DNA from: Bacteroidales bacterium | GTDB taxonomy: Bacteria; Bacteroidota; Bacteroidia; Bacteroidales; F082 | Assembly (NCBI GenBank): GCA_029933565.1 | Contig: JAOZNY010000038.1 | Span: forward strand, 1 to 13,505 | Reading direction: 5' to 3' | DNA: 13,505 nucleotides | Shown: positions 6,146-13,503 of the stretch, in pieces | Layout: the number at the start of each line of letters is the position of its first letter | Position numbering within the stretch: position 1 is the first letter of the stretch | Notes under the pieces: generated by a model | Databases searched by the model: none | What the model was told of the DNA's origin: nothing | What the model saw: the letters and a program-made list of their open reading frames with translations, nothing else | Made by a program: the position numbers and the translations under genes

Positions 6146-7603
6146 TTATAACCTAGCCCTTAAAGTTAAAACAAAATGCTGCCCGGTATAGGTATTCTGA
6201 ACTGCATTTGGTTGAATATTTTCACTTGAATACATATAATAATCTTCATTTTTCACCCATCTTACATAGGCAAAATCAATGCTACCATAGCCAAAGTTAT
6301 AACCCAACCCTGCCGAAAACGACTGTCGTTTACCATCATTCAGTTCTTTTGCATAAGGACTTGAATACAATGCATAGCCTCCTCTAAAACTAAAATTTGA
6401 ATATCTCCACTCAGTGCCAAATCTTAAATTATGTGTCGATTGGTATGAAGTTCTTACATCAGAATTAACATCGTTAAAACCATAATCCCTTGCACTAAAC
6501 TTGGCTTTTGAATAATCAGTCCATTCGTATTCAGCGGAAAATGATCCTATCCTACCTATCAAAACAGCAACATCACCCAAGGCACGCATTGGTGTTGAAA
6601 AATTATAATTGTAATTTCCTGTTATCGAAGACATTGATGCTGCATCAGTCCATTCCAAATCAGCATAATGTGTTGTATACCAACTATCGCGCATGCTCCA
6701 ATAATATGTAGGAGTATGAAAAGCTCCACCAATCCTAATCCATTCTATTGGTTGATAAATAACCCCAATCTTAAAGTTAATGCCCCAACCTGTTGTAGCA
6801 AGGTTTTCTTTCACACTCCACGAATTAAAATAAGGAATGCTATCGGCAACATCAAATTCCGAATAAACCGACTCGCGATAATATCTTAAATAAGGCAAGC
6901 CCACTGTGGCACCAATAAATAATTTGTCATCGTAATTTCCTGAAAACGACATCAGCCATTCGTTGGTTGAACCCTTAGTCCTTATACTTTCTTGTTGCAA
7001 AGTTCCGGCAAAAGGCACAGGTGTAAAGTAATAATCCTCGTAGCCAGGCACTGTGTCAATAAGATAAAGATACCAGGCAGGATATAAATCAAAGGCATAA
7101 TTTCCATTCGAATTATCGATATTTGTATAATTCACTCCGTCAGCCATTTCCTTATAAACATCTAAACGCGAATTTTCCAGATTCTCGCCTTGAATATAAG
7201 AATTCGAATTGTAGTTATTCAGGCGATTCATTCCCACTGCAAACTGAAAATATTTCCAGCCTCTGTTACCAATATTTTTTGCAGAAACATATCCCATATT
7301 ACTCAAATTAAAGATAGTCCTCGAATCCTCACCATAAGTTCCATTATAAATTGAACTAGTCCTTACCGAACTAACTTCAGGAGTAATACTAAATTCGGAA
7401 GATCTAAAAAGGCCCATGCCTGCAGGGTTTGTACTTGCCACTGAAAAATCAGCACCCAATGCTCCAAACGAACTTCCCATAGCCATATTTCTGGCAGTAC
7501 CTTCATAAAACTGTTGCGAATATCTTAAAGCATCGTCAACTGTTTGAGAAAATACAGATAAAGTGATGGCCAGAAGACCGAATATTATGATTGATCTTTT
7601 CAT
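6146..7603 (-). CDS. OmpP1/FadL/TodX-family outer-membrane protein
   Basis: A 485-residue outer-membrane beta-barrel of the FadL/OmpP1/TodX type, the family that carries hydrophobic compounds such as long-chain fatty acids or aromatics across the outer membrane; Bacteroidota members are often loosely named hemin receptor. A signal peptide spans 1-20 (MKRS, hydrophobic core, VFSQ). The mature N-terminus has the family hallmark ARNMAMGSSFGALGADFSVASTNPAGMGLFR (38-67), with the NPAG hatch-type motif at 59-62. The remainder alternates aromatic and polar residues in amphipathic strands (SFSGNYDDKLFIGATVGLPYLRYY, NFSFRGGYALYSSPYAKELNDGKRQSFSAGLGYNF) and ends with a strand, HFVLTLRARL, that lacks the common terminal Phe. 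It follows the low-complexity lipoprotein gene by 49 bases on the same strand with no promoter between, suggesting co-expression. The substrate is unknown. Confidence 0.88.
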   Translation of the reverse strand: MKRSIIIFGLLAITLSVFSQTVDDALRYSQQFYEGTARNMAMGSSFGALGADFSVASTNPAGMGLFRSSEFSITPEVSSVRTSSIYNGTYGEDSRTIFNLSNMGYVSAKNIGNRGWKYFQFAVGMNRLNNYNSNSYIQGENLENSRLDVYKEMADGVNYTNIDNSNGNYAFDLYPAWYLYLIDTVPGYEDYYFTPVPFAGTLQQESIRTKGSTNEWLMSFSGNYDDKLFIGATVGLPYLRYYRESVYSEFDVADSIPYFNSWSVKENLATTGWGINFKIGVIYQPIEWIRIGGAFHTPTYYWSMRDSWYTTHYADLEWTDAASMSSITGNYNYNFSTPMRALGDVAVLIGRIGSFSAEYEWTDYSKAKFSARDYGFNDVNSDVRTSYQSTHNLRFGTEWRYSNFSFRGGYALYSSPYAKELNDGKRQSFSAGLGYNFGYGSIDFAYVRWVKNEDYYMYSSENIQPNAVQNTYTGQHFVLTLRARL

Positions 7604-7652
7604 TTTTTTAAATTTTAAAAATTATTGTTTAGAGTTCTACCAAGGCCTGCTT

Positions 7653-9140
7653 TTACCTTCTCCCGCCGCCGCCGCTACTACGCGAAGAAGAACCACCACC
7701 ACTACTCCTGCTACTACTACCACTACTCGAAGACCTGCTTGGGCTGCTATAACTCCTGCTTGGACTACTGTAACTCTTGCTCGGACTGCTGTAACTCCTT
7801 TTGGAAGTACTGCTCTTAGTTTTACTTGGAGTAGTTTTTCTGGTGGTGCTGGTTGTAGTCCTTGTATTAGTTTGCCTTGTTGGCGAAGATATAGATTTTA
7901 CATTTGAGCGTGAGTTTGTTGTACTCCTATTATAATTTGAATTTGGAGCATTAACTGTTCTCCTCGTATTCGTCCTGGTATTTGTACTAGTAGGTTTCGC
8001 AGTTGTGCTAGTTGTACTACGTTTTGGTGCAACATATTCCTTACTCGACCTTGCTTGCTGCGAAGGAAGTTTTCTGTACGACTGTGGTTTCTCGTAAGGA
8101 GGCTTTTGACTGGTTTTAGCCCTATTACTTTGTTCTGGCTTTCTGTAAGTTTCAGTCTTTGCACGTTGACCTTGTACTTGTCCTTGACTACGTGGTTTTT
8201 CAATTCTTTGCGCTGTTGAATTATCTACAACTGACTTTGAAGACAATGTCTCAGGCTTAACCCTTACTGATTCTGCAGGTCTTGATTTTCCTTGATTTTG
8301 GTTAGAACTTCCAATTGTTCCTCCTGCTACTAATGCTCCATCACTTCTGCTACTCAATGTTCCTCCACTACCTGCTACAATAGTTTTATCATCATAAGTA
8401 GGATTTACACTTCCACTTGTCCCTCGACTACCGGTTCTTGGTACGTTTGTTCCTCCTCCACTACCGCCACCACGTGGACCATAATAACTTGTATAACCAT
8501 ATCCATATTCAGGGTAATACCCACCACCATAAGGGTACCCGTAATATCCATCCCAATAACCATTCCAATAACCATTATTGTATCCACCCCAATATCCACC
8601 ACCATAACCATAGTATGGGTAGCCATAGTAAGGATAGCCGTAGTAGGGCCAACCGTAACCATAACCCATTCCCCAGCCGTAGCCCATTCCAATACCAAAA
8701 CTCATCGACCAGTTGGAACCTCCACTACAACCACATCCATCTCCTCCAGTGTAATAATCATCGTAATATCCCATATCACTGTCCTCATTATTGAAACGCT
8801 TAATGCGCGATTCATAATCTGAGTCATAATAAATATCATCTTCAGAATAATTTTCATCTGTAGTTTCATAATCACTACCATAAGCACCGGCTCCAACTGC
8901 TACTTGCGATTCAGTAGAAGTCTCTCCTTTATAATATGATTGGTAATCGCCTGTTGACGATGAAGATTCATAAACCTCATTGCTCAAAGTACTACCACTT
9001 GGAGCAGTTCTTGACCCTGATTTTGTTGCAGAATAATAAACATCATCCTCAGGAAGGCTTGATGTTGTTGAACAGGAACTAATCAAAAATACTGATAATG
9101 AGACCAATAAAACTAACTGATATATTCTTAAATCTTTCAT
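7653..9140 (-). CDS. Tyr/Gly-rich, Ser/Arg-rich low-complexity lipoprotein
   Basis: I do not recognise a family. I start at the second in-frame Met (9138-9140; an upstream ATG at 9168-9170 would add ten residues), because it gives a standard signal: MKDLR, hydrophobic 7-19, lipobox I-S-S-C with C23 as the lipidated residue. The 495-residue protein falls into zones. Residues 31-135 are acidic, Ser/Tyr/Asp-rich. GDGCGCSGG (133-141) carries C136 and C138. Residues 142-222 are almost wholly Gly, Tyr, Trp and Pro with YGYPY repeats. Residues 223-440 are a basic, Gln/Thr/Arg/Lys-rich linker. The tail holds three SYSSPS(K/R) heptads (449-469) and two SSSRSSGGG nonads (475-492), ending GGRR. No catalytic domain is visible. 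It should be anchored in the envelope, possibly exposed at the surface, and is followed by the OmpP1-like gene. Role unknown. Confidence 0.8.
   Translation of the reverse strand: MKDLRIYQLVLLVSLSVFLISSCSTTSSLPEDDVYYSATKSGSRTAPSGSTLSNEVYESSSSTGDYQSYYKGETSTESQVAVGAGAYGSDYETTDENYSEDDIYYDSDYESRIKRFNNEDSDMGYYDDYYTGGDGCGCSGGSNWSMSFGIGMGYGWGMGYGYGWPYYGYPYYGYPYYGYGGGYWGGYNNGYWNGYWDGYYGYPYGGGYYPEYGYGYTSYYGPRGGGSGGGTNVPRTGSRGTSGSVNPTYDDKTIVAGSGGTLSSRSDGALVAGGTIGSSNQNQGKSRPAESVRVKPETLSSKSVVDNSTAQRIEKPRSQGQVQGQRAKTETYRKPEQSNRAKTSQKPPYEKPQSYRKLPSQQARSSKEYVAPKRSTTSTTAKPTSTNTRTNTRRTVNAPNSNYNRSTTNSRSNVKSISSPTRQTNTRTTTSTTRKTTPSKTKSSTSKRSYSSPSKSYSSPSRSYSSPSRSSSSGSSSRSSGGGSSSRSSGGGGRR
7741..7803 (-). repeat. 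21-bp tandem repeat, three copies, inside the lipoprotein gene
   Basis: Units at 7741-7761, 7762-7782 and 7783-7803 differ at a few positions. They encode the SYSSPS(K/R) heptads of the lipoprotein tail. Because 21 is a multiple of three, gain or loss of a unit would keep the frame and only change tail length. Confidence 0.8.
8611..8655 (-). repeat. 15-bp tandem repeat, three copies, in the Tyr/Gly zone
   Basis: Units at 8611-8625, 8626-8640 and 8641-8655 encode the repeated five-residue Tyr/Gly/Pro pattern (PYYGY) of the lipoprotein. Copies have diverged at third and some second codon positions, so the protein repeat is better conserved than the DNA. Length change would be in frame. Confidence 0.75.
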
Positions 9141-9151
9141 GACTCTATGGT

Positions 9152-9182
9152 ATTGTGCGTTAATAAACAATGTTTACTTTTG
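9152..9182 (+). promoter_or_regulatory. proS promoter (Bacteroidota -33/-7 type)
   Basis: The -7 element TACTTTTG (9175-9182) matches TAnnTTTG exactly. Nineteen bases upstream lies ATTG (9152-9155), three of four positions of the TTTG -33 box. Transcription would start near 9189 and give a leader of about 38 bases ahead of the ATG at 9228. This is the best two-part promoter match in the window. Confidence 0.68.
9164..9176. repeat. Perfect 13-bp dyad inside the proS promoter spacer
   Basis: TAAACA (9164-9169) and TGTTTA (9171-9176) are perfect inverted repeats around a single A. The dyad lies between the -33 and -7 boxes of the proS promoter and includes the first two bases of the -7 box. It is also 24 bases upstream of the divergent lipoprotein's chosen start. 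It is a candidate operator, but AT-rich dyads of this size arise by chance. Confidence 0.4.
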
Positions 9183-9227
9183 CGCTGTTATTTCAAATAA
9201 AAGCAAAGACTATACCAAACTTTAAAA

Positions 9228-10697
9228 ATGGCGAAAGTTTTAACATCAAGAGAAGAGAATTATTCACAATGGTATAACGACCTTGTGATAAAGGCTGACC
9301 TAGCTGAGAATTCAGCAGTAAGGGGTTCAATGGTTATAAAGCCTTATGGCTATGCAATTTGGGAAAAGATGCAGGCTGTACTTGACCAAAAGTTTAAGGA
9401 CACAGGACATCAGAATGCATATTTCCCATTGTTCATTCCAAAATCATTTTTCAGTAAGGAAGCAAGCCACGTTGCTGGCTTTGCAAAGGAATGTGCTGTT
9501 GTTACTCACTACCGTTTAAAAACCGATGAGAATGGTAATATTGTGGTTGACGAAGATGCCAAACTAGAGGAAGAACTAATAGTTAGGCCTACCTCAGAAA
9601 CCATTATTTGGGACACTTACCGCAAATGGATTCAATCGTACCGTGATTTACCTTTACTGATAAACCAATGGGCAAATGTAGTAAGGTGGGAAATGCGTAC
9701 CAGACTATTCCTTCGAACAGCAGAATTCCTTTGGCAGGAAGGTCACACTGCACATGCTACTAAGGATGAGGCTATTACAGAAGCAGAAACCATGCTTAAT
9801 GTTTATTCTGATTTTGCCGAAAACTATATGGCCATGCCAGTTCTAAAAGGAACAAAATCGCCAAACGAAAGATTTGCAGGCGCAATTGAAACATATTGTA
9901 TTGAAGCACTTATGCAAGATGGTAAAGCATTACAGGCTGGCACATCTCACTTTTTAGGACAGAATTTCGCAAAAGCATTTGATGTAAAATATGTAACCAA
10001 AGAAAATAAACAAGAATATGTTTGGGCAACCTCATGGGGTGTTTCAACACGTTTAATGGGGGCACTTGTTATGGCGCATTCCGACGATAACGGTCTTGTA
10101 CTCCCTCCAAAACTTGCACCAATTCAGGTTGTAATTGTTCCTATTTATCGTAAACCTGAAGAACTTGCCGCAATTTCAGAAAAGGTTGAGGGTTTAATTA
10201 AAGATTTAAAAGCTAATGACATTTCTGTAAAATTTGATGACCGCGACACACACAAACCAGGTTTTAAATTTGCCGAATGGGAACTTAAAGGTGTTCCTGT
10301 GCGATTGGCAATTGGACCACGCGATTTGGCAAATGGTACTGTGGAAGTTGCCAGGCGTGATACTTTAGAAAAAGAAATACTTCAGTTTGAAGGTATCAGC
10401 ACTAAAATTAAAAACCTTCTTGAGCAGATTCAAATCAATATTTATCAAAAAGCCTACGATTTCCGTGAGCAAAATACTTTTGTTGTTGACGATTGGAATG
10501 ACTTTAAAGCAAAAGTTGAAGCAGGTGGTTTTATACTTGCACATTGGGATGGTACAGAAGAAACAGAGCAAAAGATAAAAGACGAAACTAAAGCCACTAT
10601 CCGAAGTATCCCAATTGATGGAAAAATGGAAGAAGGAAAATGTATTTTTAGCGGAAACCCATCGAATCAAAGGGTTGTTTTTGCTAAGGCCTATTAA
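9228..10697 (+). CDS. proS: Prolyl-tRNA synthetase, archaeal/eukaryotic type (ProS type 3)
   Basis: Charges tRNA-Pro with proline in the cytosol. The 489 residues follow the short ProRS architecture without the bacterial editing insertion between motifs 2 and 3. The class II catalytic domain spans about 1-285: motif 1 region KPYGYAIWEKMQ (38-49) with HQNAYFPLFIP (61-71), the proline-site RPTSET (120-125), motif 2 RWEMRTR (153-159), and motif 3 GVSTRLMGALVMAHSDDNGLVLPP (271-294). The anticodon-binding domain follows (about 298-400, with VVIVPIY and GVPVRLAIGPRDL), then the extra C-terminal domain ending in FAKAY with the conserved terminal Tyr489. That domain binds zinc through four cysteines in some relatives; here only C472 remains, so zinc is probably lost. 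It has its own promoter and shares a bidirectional terminator with convergent glyA. Confidence 0.97.
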   Translation: MAKVLTSREENYSQWYNDLVIKADLAENSAVRGSMVIKPYGYAIWEKMQAVLDQKFKDTGHQNAYFPLFIPKSFFSKEASHVAGFAKECAVVTHYRLKTDENGNIVVDEDAKLEEELIVRPTSETIIWDTYRKWIQSYRDLPLLINQWANVVRWEMRTRLFLRTAEFLWQEGHTAHATKDEAITEAETMLNVYSDFAENYMAMPVLKGTKSPNERFAGAIETYCIEALMQDGKALQAGTSHFLGQNFAKAFDVKYVTKENKQEYVWATSWGVSTRLMGALVMAHSDDNGLVLPPKLAPIQVVIVPIYRKPEELAAISEKVEGLIKDLKANDISVKFDDRDTHKPGFKFAEWELKGVPVRLAIGPRDLANGTVEVARRDTLEKEILQFEGISTKIKNLLEQIQINIYQKAYDFREQNTFVVDDWNDFKAKVEAGGFILAHWDGTEETEQKIKDETKATIRSIPIDGKMEEGKCIFSGNPSNQRVVFAKAY

Positions 10698-10711
10698 AAT
10701 ATAAAGCAATC

Positions 10712-10750
10712 AAAAAATCCCTGCCTTGAAAATCAAGACAGGGATTTTTT
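10712..10750. terminator. Bidirectional intrinsic terminator between proS and glyA
   Basis: AAAAAATCCCTG (10712-10723) pairs with CAGGGATTTTTT (10739-10750). An inner stem CTTGA (10725-10729) / TCAAG (10733-10737) closes on an AAA loop, with one C/A mismatch between stems. The A tract on one side and the T tract on the other let it terminate both proS (plus) and glyA (minus), 15 bases from each stop codon. Confidence 0.92.
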
Positions 10751-10765
10751 GTTTTGTGCTATTTC

Positions 10766-12043
10766 CTAAACAAATAGTGGAAGGTCTTTCATCATAGCAT
10801 TAACACGCTGACGAACAGATGCTATGGCACTTTCGTTTTCGATATTACTAATTACCTCGTCAACCAAACCTACAATTGGCTCCATGTGCTGCTCTTTAAG
10901 TCCACGTGTGGTTATTGCCGGTGTACCTACCCTAAGTCCGCTTGTTTGAAATGGTGAACGACTGTCGAAAGGAACCATATTTTTATTAATTGTAATATCG
11001 GCTTTTACTAAAGTGTTCTCTACAATTTTTCCGGTAATTTCAGGAAACTTACTCCTTAAATCAATTAACATTAAATGATTGTCGGTGCCATCAGAAATAA
11101 CTTTATAACCTCTTTCGATAAAGGCCTTTGCCATTACTTCAGCATTTTTCTTTACTTGCAGGATATACTCAAAATACTCATCGCTTAGTGCTTCGCCAAA
11201 GGCAACTGCTTTTGCTGCAATAACATGCTCTAACGGGCCTCCCTGAATACCTGGAAATACTGCGGAGTTAAGAACCGTTGACATCATTTTTGTAACACCT
11301 TTAGGAGTTTTCAAACCCCATGGATTTTCAAAATCTTCTCCCATTAAAATCAGTCCACCTCGTGGTCCGCGCAAGGTTTTATGGGTGGTTGTAGTTACAA
11401 TATGACAATATTCAATTGGATCGTTTAAAATTCCTTTGGCTATTAATCCTGAGGGATGTGAAATATCAGCAATTAATATTGCATCTATTTGATCGGCAAT
11501 ATTGCGCATACGCTCATAATCCCAATCGCGGGAATAAGCAGAGGCTCCTGCAATAATCATTTTTGGTTTTTCTTTTAAGGCAAGGGCTTCCATTTCATCG
11601 TAATCCACAGTACCGGTTTCCTCCTTAACTTTATAGGCTATGGGGTTGTATAAAATACCTGATGAATTAACGAAAGATCCATGCGAAAGATGTCCGCCAT
11701 GCGAAAGGTCGAGCCCCATAAAAGTATCGCCTGGCTTAAGACAAGCAAGAAAAACAGCCATATTTGCCTGAGCACCTGAGTGGGGCTGAACATTTGCATA
11801 CTCAGCATCAAAAAGTTCGCATGCTCTGTCAATTGCCAATTGCTCACTTTGGTCAACAATCTCGCAACCACCGTAATACCTTTTTCCCGGATAACCTTCA
11901 GCATATTTATTTGTCATTACCGAACCCATTGCATCCAAAACCTGCTGGCTAACAAAATTCTCCGAAGCAATTAACTCAATACCATTTATTTGGCGTTGCT
12001 TTTCCTGATTTATCAGGTCAAATATTTTATTGTCTCTTTCCAT
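10766..12043 (-). CDS. glyA: Serine hydroxymethyltransferase
   Basis: PLP enzyme of the cytosol that interconverts serine plus tetrahydrofolate with glycine plus 5,10-methylene-tetrahydrofolate, the main source of one-carbon units. The 425 residues fit the bacterial family (about 415-430). Visible signatures are ELIASENFVS (23-32), NKYAEGYPGKRYYGGCE (45-61), QPHSGAQAN (86-94), the PLP-side D193 in IADISHPSG (191-199), the Schiff-base lysine K222 in TTTTHKTLRGPRGG, and R371 in TSGLRVGTPA (367-376) for the substrate carboxylate. ISHPSG replaces the MAHIAG wording seen in E. coli; I believe this is normal for Bacteroidota. It is a single-gene unit with a good -7 element upstream and a terminator shared with proS. 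Confidence 0.97.
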   Translation of the reverse strand: MERDNKIFDLINQEKQRQINGIELIASENFVSQQVLDAMGSVMTNKYAEGYPGKRYYGGCEIVDQSEQLAIDRACELFDAEYANVQPHSGAQANMAVFLACLKPGDTFMGLDLSHGGHLSHGSFVNSSGILYNPIAYKVKEETGTVDYDEMEALALKEKPKMIIAGASAYSRDWDYERMRNIADQIDAILIADISHPSGLIAKGILNDPIEYCHIVTTTTHKTLRGPRGGLILMGEDFENPWGLKTPKGVTKMMSTVLNSAVFPGIQGGPLEHVIAAKAVAFGEALSDEYFEYILQVKKNAEVMAKAFIERGYKVISDGTDNHLMLIDLRSKFPEITGKIVENTLVKADITINKNMVPFDSRSPFQTSGLRVGTPAITTRGLKEQHMEPIVGLVDEVISNIENESAIASVRQRVNAMMKDLPLFV

Positions 12044-12079
12044 TTTAAGAGTTTTTTTTGTTGTGAATTAAAACGATTG

Positions 12080-12087
12080 CAAAGGTA
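12080..12087 (-). promoter_or_regulatory. -7 element of the glyA promoter
   Basis: Read on the minus strand, TACCTTTG matches TAnnTTTG exactly and is followed by GC. Transcription would begin near 12073, about 30 bases upstream of the glyA ATG. No TTTG box is present at the expected -33 distance, so the call rests on the -7 match and its position. Confidence 0.6.
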
Positions 12088-12134
12088 GTAATTTATTATT
12101 GGTTTTTCATTTTCCGTTTCCACTATTCCTTATT

Positions 12135-12154
12135 CTCCGGGTTAAAACCCGGAG
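12135..12154. repeat. GC-rich hairpin in the glyA / M16 intergenic region
   Basis: CTCCGGG (12135-12141) and CCCGGAG (12148-12154) form a perfect seven-pair stem around TTAAAA; the DNA dyad extends to nine bases per arm. It stands out in AT-rich surroundings. No T tract follows on either strand, so it is not a normal intrinsic terminator. It may be a dispersed palindromic element. Confidence 0.65.
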
Positions 12155-12212
12155 TAACTTATGGGGTCCCTCTCCAACCTTCCTTCCTTTTAATCTTCAC
12201 CTGCACAAAATA

Positions 12213-12232
12213 AACTTAGCTTAATCTAAGTT
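12213..12232. promoter_or_regulatory. Inverted repeat at the -33 region of the M16 protease gene
   Basis: AACTTAG (12213-12219) and CTAAGTT (12226-12232) are perfect seven-base arms around six bases. The right arm ends 20 bases upstream of the -7 element at 12253, where the -33 box should lie and where no TTTG is found. It may be an activator or repressor site. Functional assignment is inference. Confidence 0.4.
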
Positions 12233-12252
12233 ATCTGTTTCTAATCATTAAT

Positions 12253-12260
12253 TAAGTTTG
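12253..12260 (+). promoter_or_regulatory. -7 element of the M16 protease gene
   Basis: TAAGTTTG matches TAnnTTTG exactly and is followed by CAGC and then the ATG at 12265. With the usual distance to the transcription start, transcription would begin at or within a few bases of the start codon, implying a leaderless or nearly leaderless mRNA. The -33 box is weak. Confidence 0.5.
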
Positions 12261-12264
12261 CAGC

Positions 12265-13503
12265 ATGGTTAATTTTGATAAGATCACACTCGACAACGGG
12301 CTTAAAGTTATTGTTCATCAGGACAAAAGCACTCCCATTGTTGCCATGAATATAATTTATCAGGTGGGCTCGCGCGATGAAACTCCTGACAAAACAGGAT
12401 TTGCTCACCTATTTGAGCATTTAATGTTTGGTGGTTCAGTTAATATTCCAAAATATGATGAGCCATTGCAGAACGCTGGTGGAGAAAACAATGCCTTTAC
12501 AAATAACGATTTTACCGATTATTATTTGACACTCCCAAAAAATAATATCGAAACAGCGTTCTGGCTTGAATCGGACAGAATGCTTTCGCTGGCATTTTCC
12601 GAAAAAAGCCTTGAAGTACAACGTCAGGTGGTTATTGAAGAGTTTAAACAAAACTACCTCAACCAGCCTTATGGCGATATTTATTTATTGCTCAAACCTT
12701 TGGCTTACAAACAGCATCCTTACAGATGGAACACTATTGGAAAAGAAGTTTCTCACATTGAAAATGCTACAATGCAGGATGTTAAGGACTTTTACAAGAA
12801 ATTCTATAATCCCAATAACGCAATACTTAGCATAGCAGGCGATGTAAAACCCGATGATATTTATAAACTTGCTGAAAAATGGTTTGCCGGAATTAAAAAT
12901 GGAAGTAAAATAAACAAATCCTATTTGCAAGAACCTGAGCAGAAAGAAAACCGCAGCCTCACGGTAGAGCGGCCCATACCGCAAAATGCAATTTATATGG
13001 CATGGCATATGGATAAAAGAAATTCTCCAGGATTTTACGCCACCGACCTGATTTCTGATGTGCTATCAAACGGAAACTCTTCTAGATTATTCATGCAACT
13101 AATAAAAGAGAAACAGATGTTCACAGATATTAATGCATTTGTAAGTGGCGATATTGATAAAGGTCTTTTTATTATTAGTGGGAAACTTAACAATGGCATT
13201 ACAGCCGAAGAAGCAGAAAAAGCAATTGATGAACAACTTAAAAAGATTTCAACTGAATTAGTTTCTGAACAGGAGTTACAAAAAGTAAAAAATAAATTAG
13301 AAGCCAATCTGGTTTATTCACGACTCTCAGTACTGAATAAGGCTATGAACCTTGGATATTACGAAATGCTTGAAGACTGTTCGCTGTTAGAAGTTGAAAG
13401 TGAAAAATACAAAAGTATAAGTCGGGAAGAAATAAGAAGAAAAGCAGCGGAGATTTTTGCTCCCGGAAAAAAGAACAAACTTGTGTATTTGGCAAAAAAC
13501 TAA
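12265..13503 (+). CDS. M16-family zinc metalloprotease (insulinase/processing-peptidase type)
   Basis: Inverzincin peptidase. H48-L-F-E51-H52 is the inverted HxxEH zinc motif, with E51 as general base; the third ligand is E125 or E126 in VVIEEF. Other family landmarks are FDKITLDNGLKVIVHQD (4-20), GSRDETPDKTGFAHLFEHLMF (35-55), GGENNAFTNNDFTDYY (72-87) and, in the C-terminal domain, LSNGNSSRLFMQLI (267-280). The 412 residues make one full M16 N plus C domain pair; the frame is complete, with the TAA two bases before the window edge. No signal peptide is visible, so it should be cytosolic unless exported otherwise. In Bacteroidota such genes are often followed by a second, HxxEH-less M16 subunit; if present here it lies outside the window. 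Substrate unknown. Confidence 0.93.
   Translation: MVNFDKITLDNGLKVIVHQDKSTPIVAMNIIYQVGSRDETPDKTGFAHLFEHLMFGGSVNIPKYDEPLQNAGGENNAFTNNDFTDYYLTLPKNNIETAFWLESDRMLSLAFSEKSLEVQRQVVIEEFKQNYLNQPYGDIYLLLKPLAYKQHPYRWNTIGKEVSHIENATMQDVKDFYKKFYNPNNAILSIAGDVKPDDIYKLAEKWFAGIKNGSKINKSYLQEPEQKENRSLTVERPIPQNAIYMAWHMDKRNSPGFYATDLISDVLSNGNSSRLFMQLIKEKQMFTDINAFVSGDIDKGLFIISGKLNNGITAEEAEKAIDEQLKKISTELVSEQELQKVKNKLEANLVYSRLSVLNKAMNLGYYEMLEDCSLLEVESEKYKSISREEIRRKAAEIFAPGKKNKLVYLAKN

Noticed and set aside
7563..7907. Plus-strand frames opposite the lipoprotein tail, with His/Thr/Arg/Cys-rich translations
   Set aside because: They are antisense readings of the repetitive Ser/Gly/Arg codons. They have no plausible domain, and the minus-strand frame has a signal peptide and lipobox.
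7741..8655. In-gene tandem repeats as sign of a phase-variable frameshift switch
   Set aside because: Units are 21 and 15 bases, both multiples of three, so copy-number change keeps the frame.
8405..8896. Met/Val/Gly-rich minus-strand and His/Asn-rich plus-strand frames across the Tyr/Gly zone
   Set aside because: These are frame-shadows of the biased codon use in the lipoprotein gene; composition follows mechanically from TAT/GGT repeats.
9141..9170. Upstream ATG adding ten residues to the lipoprotein
   Set aside because: The longer N-terminus (MFINAQYHRV) would push the signal peptide inward; the second Met gives a standard short lipoprotein signal.
9204..9212. Minus-strand TAGTCTTTG as a promoter for the lipoprotein gene
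   Set aside because: It has three bases instead of two between TA and TTTG, and no TTTG at the -33 distance.
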